The notes under the pieces are model-generated. The model searched no databases. It was not told the DNA's origin and worked only from the letters and a program-made list of their open reading frames with translations. A stretch of 16,046 nucleotides of DNA from assembly GCA_001414345.1 (NCBI GenBank), contig LLCB01000626.1, positions 1-16,046 of the forward strand, written 5' to 3'. This document shows, piece after piece, positions 8,627 through 16,046 of this stretch. Numbering within the stretch: the first letter of the stretch is position 1; the number at the start of each line of letters is the position of its first letter. The translations under genes and the position numbers were made by a program. Origin of the DNA: Hymenoscyphus infarciens. Its lineage: Eukaryota > Ascomycota > Leotiomycetes > Helotiales > Helotiaceae.

Positions 8627-11600
8627 ATGGCGGGAACCCCTCGACCTGAGTTGGTCATTGCCATTGATTTTGGTATGACATGCACTGGTGTAGCTTTCGC
8701 AAACATTTCCACCGGAGAGGAGACAGTTCGGTGGCTTCAGAAATGGCCGGGGAGATCGAATGCTGTTGAGAATAAGGTTAGTCAGCCCGGACTTTCAATC
8801 AAAGTTTTGTCTATCTATAGTTTTCAGATGCTGAGTTTACGGTAGGTTCCTACTGTTCTAGTATATCCCAAAAATTCCACTCTACCTTCCTCATGGGGAT
8901 ACCTCTCCGAGAAACCAGCGGAACAGATGAGTGAGGGAAAGGAATGTAAGGAGTGGTTTAAGACTTTTCTCGACGATGATAGATTGAAGATTGCGCAGAG
9001 GGCTTCGCAGGGGTCTGCGGTTTGTCCTTCTTCTATGGAGGAAGTGGAGCGATTGTATGTCTGCCCCGCCTCTTTTGCAAATCATATTTTCTGGCTTATG
9101 CTTACTTTTCCTCAACTAGATACTGTGACTACTTCAGGTTTCTTTATGCCACCATCCAGCAGAAACTACAAGGCGAATTGGCCAATCGATGGGAAGACGC
9201 GAATATTGAGTTTATTTTCAGTGTCCCAACGACCTGGAAACTGGTTCCTACTGTGGAAAGATTTAGAGGAACAATAGAAAAGGCTGGCTTTGGGGCTCAT
9301 CGAAATCATAAGGCGATCATTGGGCTCACCGAGGCCGAGGCTGCTGCTGTTCATACCGCGAGGGTGTTTCCTAAGTTATTCAAGGTATAGACTCATATGG
9401 GCCTTCTGGGGTGTTGGCAAAATGCTGACGGGGGATTTCTAGGAGAGAGATGTGCTACTTGTTTGTGATGTTGGAGGAGGAACTACAGATCTGTGTGTTC
9501 TTCGAGTTACAGAAACCGGCGGGGTAGGAGCTCTCAGCCTCGAACAAATGGATATCGTACAAGGTATTGACCCCTCCTCTCCCCCTCACTTAACTCATCC
9601 CTCATTGGCTGACATGCAACTCTTCAAGGCGCAACAATCGGTTCCGTCCAACTCGACACCGCTTTCGAAACAGCAGCCCGCACGAGATTAGAGAAAGCAA
9701 ACGAAACCCTTCCAATGGGAGTCGAAGAGAAGGAGTTAGATGACATGGCATGGGAAATGGCGAAGAGTAAGGAATATCAGAATGCGAAGTGCGAATATGG
9801 GTCTAGTGATGATGATACGGAGTTTTTTACTGTGGCGATTCCGAGGCTGCCGAGGGGGTATGTTAATGAGAGTGAGGGGATTAATTTTGGGGAGATGAGG
9901 TTTAGACGGTGAGTTTACCTTGACTTTCTTTACTTTTGTTAGGGGGGACTATTTTAGAGTGGCTCTTTTGAGGGAATTGAGGTTGTTTTGTGGGCAAAGC
10001 AGTGCTGATTGAGAAATAGGGATGAGATAAGGAGTTATTTCGATGTCCAGGTGAGTTTTTGGGTTTGGAATTTCCAAGTGAGGGGGGTGCTAATTCAAAT
10101 TCGAAGATTATAAAATTATTCGACTTGATCGATAAACAACTAACCCGTCTCCAAACAAAATTTCCTCAAGAACAAGTTGTACGTAGAATCCCCCTACCCC
10201 TCCCCCTCAAACAACTTCTAACATCTTTCTAGGCACACCTCGTCCTCTCGGGCGGTCTAGGAAACTCGGTATATGTCCAAACATGCCTCCGAGTCCGCTA
10301 CACCAACCCCACCTCCCCAGTCCCCAATGCCCGTCGTCTCCAAATCCGCGTAGCACCCGAGCCTCAACTAGTGGTTTGCAAAGGCATCGTAGCGGATCGA
10401 ATGCAGAAATTAAGAAGTGGAAGGAGTATGTTGGGATGGAGAGTTTCTAGGAGTAGCTATGGGACTCTTTGTAAATTGGTATATGATGAGAGAGATCCGA
10501 GACATAAGGGGGTTACTACTATGGTCGATAGTCTTGATGGAAAGGCTTATGTTATGAGGGCTGTTAATTGGTTTATTAAACAGGTTTGTTCTTCCCCACC
10601 CCCAAAAAAAAACCTTGGTCTATCTTTTCGCTTGGAGTTTTAGTGAGAGTTTATGTCATTACTCACGGGTTTCTCTTACGCGAAAAAGCAGCAAGAGGCG
10701 TCTGTCAGCAACGATCCAGACACCTTTTCGAGGAGTGAGAGCGTTCTAAGAGTTTGAGGGGCTGACTTGATTTAGGGAGAACCTGTTTCGACCGACTACC
10801 CCATCGTCAAAAATTTCATCCGAAAATCTCCCCCTGCCACGAAATTCAACCCAGATCCCCATCGAGCATTTCTAACTGGAATTGTGACTTGTGAATTGGA
10901 AAGGGATTTCTTACCTTTGGTCATGGATTCTTGTCAGTCGTTTTTCCTTCTCCTCTCTTTCTCGACTTCCGTGCTTGCTAGCTTACCTCGAGATATGGGG
11001 GTTTCCGTGAGAAAGAAGAACTAACGAGAACTCAGCATGTCGCACCCTCTGTGAAATCTCCTCCGACCTCTCATCTCTCCCTCTGAATTCCTTCAAGCTG
11101 AAGAATAGGCATTGGTGGAATATGGGAAAAGAGAAGTATCATAGGATTGAATATGTCATTAAAGGTTTGTCTTCCCTCCTTCCAATCCTTCGATCATCCA
11201 TCTTCACTTTATTTCTTTTCTCCCTATTCGGTGTTTTAACTAACCCTTCAAAAAGTCAACATAGGACCAGCAGACATATCCTTCGAACGTGGGTAGTCTC
11301 CGAGTTATTTCCCCCCTCTACCAGATTGTTCAAGGAGGATTGAGACACTGTTTCCTCCTCGGACAACCCTATTTCCACCTAGTTTCCTCAGACCTACTTC
11401 TAGAAATGGCAATACTGACTCCGAGATCATCCACAGTATGGTACAACGGCCAAAAGATCAGCCAAGAAAATTCCATTTCAGTAGAGTGGAAGGAGTCCGC
11501 TCCCCCAAAAGAGGTTCCAGCTCCAAATGTTTGGGGTGATATGAGCGGGAATCAATGGGCACCCGTGGGTGGCGAGGGGAAGAAAAAAGTCGGAAGTTCG

Positions 11601-11639
11601 GTGAGGGGGAGTGAAGGGGGGAATTATGCTTGGGGTTAG
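8627..11639 (+). CDS. HSPA12-like Hsp70-family ATPase, 12 exons
   Basis: Exon model: join(8627..8776,8846..9054,9120..9384,9443..9563,9629..9908,10020..10050,10107..10178,10233..10583,10776..10932,11036..11164,11265..11288,11437..11639), 1992 nt, 663 aa. All introns are GT-AG and every phase closes. The Hsp70/actin ATPase fold is marked by phosphate-1 motif VIAIDFGMTCTGVAFA (D14), connect-type helix GLTEAEAAAVHTAR (188-201), phosphate-2 motif CDVGGGTTDLCVLRV (217 onward) and adenosine motif HLVLSGGLGNSVYV (378-391). Canonical Hsp70 has GTT in phosphate 1; here it is GMT, as seen in divergent fungal members. The C-terminal half (EYVIK-GPADISFE-LWYNGQKIS) matches the tail of fungal HSPA12-like proteins rather than a DnaK substrate-binding domain, and there is no EEVD end. 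A Gly/Trp/Lys-rich tail ends YAWG. It is probably a cytosolic ATPase of unknown client. The start ATG has G at -3 and +4. Introns 8 (192 nt) and 11 (148 nt) are the least certain. Confidence 0.88.
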
Positions 11640-13319
11640 GGGCAACGTTGGAAGGGGAGGAATGAAGTAGGAAGAGAGGGAGCGTGGAGAATATCTGTAC
11701 CACTATCGTGATTGAGTTTTGTAGTTTTAGATCCAAGATATATAGGGCTTTTTGTCTATACATATGTTGAGGGGATAGGTAGTTGTGTACTTGGCAAGAA
11801 TCGGTAGGAGGACTAGATGCTACATCTCTTTATATTATCAAGATCTATTGTTGTACGGCGGCCTCCCCACTCGTCTCCCATCAAATTTTACACCCTTTAG
11901 TGTACCACGGGCCATTTTCAAAAAGAATACGTAAAGAAGAATGGCGTTATAAGAAAGGCAAGGCACATTCCTGAACTTGGTATTTCAAGCATTCCAAAGA
12001 GAAACTTATCTTGAAAGAGAACCAAAATTTTGCATGTTTGACTCTTGAATCGCTTTGAGTACATGGGTAGTTATTGAATATCCTATCTAGCAAACTTGGC
12101 CTAGTAAAGGGTTCATGAATAATTGTTAACCACCCTTTATTAAACGCGTTTGAAGGAGCTTTTACTTTCTCGAAATAATCCTCGATTACTTTAGCACTCT
12201 TTGTTTACTCCAGAAGTAGTACTTATATAGCAAATTTTTACGAAATACTGAAACTAACTCGTCGACGACTTTGTATGCTTATTCACTTATTACTGAATTA
12301 ACTAATTACGTTACTACTTTATAGTATTTGGTAAGTTAAGCTATTTAATCCTCTTGTTTAAGAGTATCTAGAGTAGTTAAAATATTTAATTAAAGTCTTG
12401 AACGTTTGGAAAGTATAGAGTGTTAGATACTTATCCGAGGAACAATTATTTAATATAGATCTCCTAGATCTTTTAGAAAACTTGAGTTATTCTTAACAAA
12501 GTATAGAGAGTTTAAGTATTTCTAGACAGACTTAATCAGTTCTATAATTGGTGAATAAAGTTACTAGGCTCTAAATTTGAGAGGGTGGTTACGAAATAGG
12601 CAACAACGGATCTCGCTACTAGGTGGAGACTTTCTATACACCTGTCAAGAGTAGCTATCTCAATTCATTACTATTAATTAGTGATTTTTCGTTATAAGTA
12701 TCATATACTTGCACTATCAAGAAGATCATCTTTAACGTATTCTCCACCTAAATTACGAATTATGCTTCACTAGTTTCCCACTACACACTTAGTTCCCTAT
12801 CTCCTAGCACATGATCGGCGGTGAAGTGATGGGGTTTGACGGTCGTCTTGCTATCAAGTCAGGTTCAATTTGATTTCCGAGGCTCCTAGGAGAACATATA
12901 AATGTTTGAGAGGCATTGGCCTGATCTTATGGACACAATAGTAACTTGTGATCTGTAAGACCTAAGACTTCTACAAGTTTATATAGAAACGGAAGTGAGA
13001 GAAGGTAATTGACTACCCACTCTCAAAACCCCTTTCCATCGCTTTCCCTCTGTACCCGCGAATTTTTCAATCGGCCGACTGGGTGAAATCGCACTAAGAT
13101 GCTATCTCGTTAACTAAGAAAGCAGTGAAATGCCACGTCAGATAGACCAGGCATGGCAATAGACTGCAGCAAAAACCGCGATTTGAAAACTACAAATGCT
13201 TCCCTTTCACGCAATTGGTGATCTGGTCCGTGTACCTCGAATAAGCTTCGCATTTCTCCTTCGACCGAACGCACGGATTATGGATATAGCGCTCCCGCAG
13301 ATCACTGGAGGTAAAGACT
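11640..13319. other. 1.7-kb gene-free region, not RIP-saturated
   Basis: No open frame of convincing length or content is present. The first part must hold the 3' UTR of the Hsp70-like gene. From about 12000 to 12800 the DNA is AT-rich but TpG and CpA are common, unlike the blocks at either end of the window. Minus-strand reading of 12100-12600 gives a stretch with frequent TAA codons, no more than chance would give at this composition. A short open frame at 13196-13384 (plus) runs into the transposon inverted repeat and is not a gene. Confidence 0.6.
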
Positions 13320-13325
13320 CGCATA

Positions 13326-13416
13326 CAGAGGACGCGGTCAAAAGTATGAAGAATACAGGGCTGTACACTGTAGAGGTGCCCTAAAAGGTAGTAGGTGCCC
13401 TAAAGCCACTTTTTAG
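13326..13416 (+). repeat. left terminal inverted repeat
   Basis: Compared with the reverse complement of 15326-15416 there is no gap. Counting the mirrored flank from 13320, 15 of 97 positions differ and all 15 are transitions (C/T or A/G). The repeat contains two sub-blocks, AGGTGCCCTAAAAGG and AGGTGCCCTAAAGCC, which repeat each other directly and may be paired transposase-binding sites. Confidence 0.92.
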
Positions 13417-13566
13417 CCCCTCTTTTTAGCGAGTTTATAAGAGGGTCCTTCTTATAAATTATCCTATAACTCTATTATTTAATATATTCTTTTTAAATTT
13501 AAATACTAGTTTCTTCTTTACTTACTCTATCTTTAAAGCTCTTTTACTAGCCTTTTTATTAATAAA

Positions 13567-15288
13567 ATGTCTAAATTTTTAAGTAGTAAAGAGAGTCTTC
13601 TTTTAAAAGATAATAATAGCTATTTATAAGATTATAACTCTAAATATAATTTAGATTATAATCTTTCTAATAATAATAATAAAGAAGAAGAGGACTCTTA
13701 TAATAGGCTTAAATTAGAAGACCTAGATACTTATTTATAGAACGTCTCTTATATTCTAGACTCTATTCCCTCTCTCTTTATACTTTCTATTCTACTTTAT
13801 CTAACTACTATTCTTTTATTAACTATTATTATATAATAAGTAGTTAATATTACTTCTATAATAACATCTATTTCTTATCCTAGCTAGCTTAAAGAGAAGA
13901 AGTAAAATTTAGTAGGAGTAAGAGTTACTACTCTCTCTCTCTTTAACTATAGGTTTAAGATAGAAGAGATTACTACCTAAACCAGTATCTCTTAGTCTAG
14001 TATTTATAAGCTATAAGTTAAAGCTAAAAAGAGAGAGTAGATTCTAAGAATAAATATAGAGACCTAGTATATAGATAATAAACCCTACCTTAAAAGGCTA
14101 CTAATAGTAGAAAAGATTTAGCTTTATATTCTTAAAGTTATAACTAAGAATAGTATAATAAGAGAGTAGTTATATTAGTAAATTATATAAGAAGTTTAAA
14201 AGACTTCTAGCTATATAAAAGAAGAGAGTCTATCTCTAAGTACTATTTATTAGTTAATAAGAAGTAAGAGATACTAAGTATATAAAAGAATAATAAAACT
14301 AGGTCTAAATAAGTAGTAAAAGAAAGCTTATTTAGACTAGTATTTACTTTATAAGAAGTAGACTTTAGAGGATTAGAAGAACGTTATCTTTACTAATAAG
14401 ACGTTAGTCTAAAAGAGGGAGAGAAGAGAGTAAAGAAGAGTATAAAGAATAAAGGAGGAGATATATTACTAATATATTATTATATATTAGTAGAAAGGGT
14501 TTAGTAAGTTTATATAATAGAGCTCTTTCTCTTATAATATAAAGGAGCCTTATTATATCTAGGAAAAGGAGATAAAGAAAGAGAAGAAGGAATATAAGAG
14601 AGATATTATAATATAGAATACTACTTAGTTCTTTTAAGATAAGAAGAAATAGAAGGCTCTTTAGAATATAAAATAATAAGTAAAGATAGACTAAAAACAA
14701 CGAGATATTAAGATAGTAAAGACTTAGTACTAAAAGAAGTATTATAAAGAAACTCTCTAACCTCTTATTAATATACTTCGCCGCTTATTTAAGTATAAAG
14801 AGTCTACTAGTCTTATTATTTTAAAAAAGAGATAAGAAGAGATAAACTAGTACTAATATTAAGAGAAGATTCTATATCCTTTACTTCTTTCTTTTATATA
14901 AAAATATAAGAAGAATTAGCTAGAGACTTTAGTATAAGAAGATAATACCTCTACTTATACTTACTAAGAATAATAGAAGGTCTTTAGTATATATACTATA
15001 TATAAGCTTCTTTAGCTAGAAAACTCTCCTAATCTTAATACTATAGAGCTAACTTAGTACTAGATAAAGAGAGAAATAATAAAAGAGAGGCTAATTAATA
15101 CTAAGAAAGTATTAAAAGAGGCGTAGATTAAGTACTAAGAAGACATATTATAGAAGAAGATATAAGTATAGATTAAGTATATTTTAAGATATATTAAAGA
15201 GATTATTAAGCTTAAAGAGAGTAATAAGTATAAAGAAGGTAGATTATTAGGTAAAGAGAAGCTAAGAGTATATAATTAGTATAAATAG
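13567..15288 (+). pseudogene. Tc1/mariner transposase destroyed by RIP
   Basis: Reading from the ATG at 13567, one frame stays aligned with a fungal Tc1/mariner transposase for about 573 codons without a frameshift. It is interrupted by about 60 stops, all TAA or TAG and none TGA. Many fall where Gln or Trp is expected. Recognisable blocks in order are a helix-turn-helix-like N-terminal part (FKIEEITTQTSISQSSIYKL with one stop read as Gln), then YKKxTLEDxKNVIFTNKT (expected WTLEDWKNVIW-D-E-T), KGFSKF followed by the degraded WGCFSYDKKGP block, LVxEDNT, NSPNLNTIE (expected NSPDLNxIEP) and YIKEIIKLKESNKYKEG at the end. Of the three catalytic acids, codon 277 is now Asn, codon 459 is still Asp and codon 489 is now Asn; codon 278 is Lys where Glu is usual. 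Each change fits G-to-A. A TAA at 15292 could instead be the ancestral stop. A minus-strand open frame at 14404-14700 is a shadow created by the AT bias. Confidence 0.9.
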
Positions 15289-15325
15289 CCTTAAAAAAGC
15301 TCTAATAAAATAACCTCTAAACTAA

Positions 15326-15416
15326 CTAAAAAGTGGCTTTAAGACATCTACTACCTTTTAGAGCACTTCTATAGTACATAGCTCTATATTCTCTATACTT
15401 TTGACCGCGTCCTCCG
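15326..15416 (-). repeat. right terminal inverted repeat
   Basis: This is the partner of 13326-13416 in opposite orientation. It carries more A/T at the variable positions than the left copy (for example GATGTCTTAAAGCC against GGTGCCCTAAAGCC), so this end has lost more C/G to transitions. The TA at 15417-15418 follows directly. Confidence 0.92.
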
Positions 15417-15418
15417 TA

Positions 15419-15683
15419 TACGTGTATATGTTATATCTAAAGCTAACTAGATAATTACTAAAAGTACCTCGTATTTCAGATAGTATATGTCACTATAGAC
15501 ATATAAAAAGAAGCGAGCCCGAGCCTTAGAAGGGCTAGGTTATAACGTTATAACCAGCTCTCCTAAGAGCTATATAACTCGTCTAACGTCGGTATAACCA
15601 CGTCGCCTTCTAAGCTTTATTAGCGCGTAGATATCACGTATAAAACCAGCCTTTAACAGCATTAAAAGAAACGTGACTAAAAG
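15419..15683. other. spacer with an 18-bp perfect palindrome
   Basis: Between the transposon and the right-hand array lies about 265 bp of mixed composition with no gene. GGTTATAACGTTATAACC at 15538-15555 is a perfect 18-bp palindrome. It lies between the arms of further short inverted pairs (AGCCTTAGAAGGGCT before it, AGCTCTCCTAAGAGCT after it). A weaker hairpin with 7-bp arms ATATGTC/GACATAT lies at about 15485-15504. It may be a remnant of another repeat; I cannot assign it. Confidence 0.5.
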
Positions 15684-16046
15684 GACTAAAAACCTATAAT
15701 ACGTACTTTTAGTATTTAATAAACTAAAAACCTGTTATACGTACTTTTAGTATATAATAAACTAAAAACCATCTACTTTTAGTATTTAATAGACTAAAAG
15801 TCATCTTTAGTATAATCTTTTTAATAAATTAATTAATTATTTATATATTTTTAGTCTTTTATAGACTTAAAATTGTCTTTAATATAATCTTTCTAATTAA
15901 CTAATTATTTATTTATATACTTTTAGTCTATTATAGACTAAAAACCACCTACTTTTAGTCTATAATAGACTAAAAGTCCTCTTTTATATAACCTTTCTAA
16001 TTAACTAATTATTTATTTATATACTTTTAGTCTATTATAGACTAAA
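15684..16046. repeat. AT-rich array built on a near-palindromic 21-bp core
   Basis: The core TTTAGTCTATTATAGACTAAA (palindromic except at its centre) and diverged versions (TTTAGTATTTAATAAACTAAA and similar) recur through the region. Two spacer types alternate with it: a short one (ACC followed by ATCTAC, CACCTAC or GTTATACGTAC) and a long one of about 46-50 bp containing TAATTAACTAATTATTTATT, present about three times from 15790 to the end. TpG and CpA are rare. The array continues past the right edge of the window. It shares architecture, but no obvious sequence, with the left-end array. Confidence 0.85.

Larger units (their letters stand above)
13326..15416 (+). mobile_element. RIP-inactivated Tc1/mariner-superfamily DNA transposon, 2.09 kb, both ends present
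   Basis: The element is bounded by 91-bp terminal inverted repeats (13326-13416 and 15326-15416), starting CAGAGGACGCGGTCAAAAGT on the left and CGGAGGACGCGGTCAAAAGT on the right. Each end abuts a TA dinucleotide (13324-13325 and 15417-15418), the target duplication of Tc1/mariner elements. Interior DNA is extremely AT-rich with TpG almost absent, and it contains one degraded transposase frame on the plus strand. The outermost four bases beyond TA also mirror each other (CGCA and CGTA in inverted orientation), so the true end could lie slightly further out or the target was partly palindromic. The element cannot make its own transposase; whether its ends could be mobilised by a related enzyme is unknown. 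Confidence 0.9.

Noticed and set aside
12100..12600. Possible RIP-degraded coding frame on the minus strand, reading helix-rich if stops are read as Gln
   Set aside because: Stop frequency is about what random AT-rich DNA gives, TpG and CpA are not depleted, and no family motif appears.
14404..14700. 98-codon open frame on the minus strand, Leu/Ile/Tyr-rich
   Set aside because: It lies antisense within the RIP-degraded transposase. The composition is what A/G-rich coding sequence gives when read backwards, and the plus-strand frame explains the sequence better.

Overview
The window looks like nuclear DNA of a filamentous ascomycete (Pezizomycotina). Four protein genes are interrupted by short GT-AG introns with CTAAC- or CTGAC-like branch sites. 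The gene contents (GH16 glucanase, Ser/Thr-rich single-pass membrane protein, HSPA12-like Hsp70) are typical of these fungi. The outer AT-rich blocks carry the mark of repeat-induced point mutation (RIP): TpG and CpA are almost absent. A Leotiomycetes-type host is possible, but the sequence alone does not fix the genus.

Layout. 1-702 is a tandem array of a 46-bp unit containing a perfect 24-bp palindrome. 948-2080 (minus) is a secreted GH16 endo-glucanase in three exons. 2884-5138 (minus) is a two-exon gene whose helical N-terminal domain resembles the N-terminal domains of fungal STAND proteins, followed by a long disordered tail. 5139-6495 is intergenic. 6496-7950 (minus) is a two-exon, Ser/Thr-rich single-pass membrane protein with a conserved fungal cytoplasmic region. 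It is divergent from 8627-11639 (plus), an HSPA12-like Hsp70 ATPase that I reconstruct as 12 exons, including exons of 31 and 24 nt. 11640-13319 is gene-free but not RIP-saturated.

13326-15416 is a complete but dead Tc1/mariner-type DNA transposon. It has 91-bp terminal inverted repeats flanked by TA, and a transposase frame of about 573 codons that is free of frameshifts but broken by about 60 TAA/TAG stops. The right end (15684-16046) is a second AT-rich array built around a near-palindromic core unrelated to the left one.

The picture is a small gene island of about 10.7 kb between RIP-degraded repeats. The four genes show no shared pathway. The only clear positional link is the divergent pair at 7950/8627, which shares a 676-bp upstream region. 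No CRISPR array, rRNA, tRNA or prokaryotic feature was found. All exon models come from reading splice signals and frame continuity by eye; no transcript data or homology search was available.
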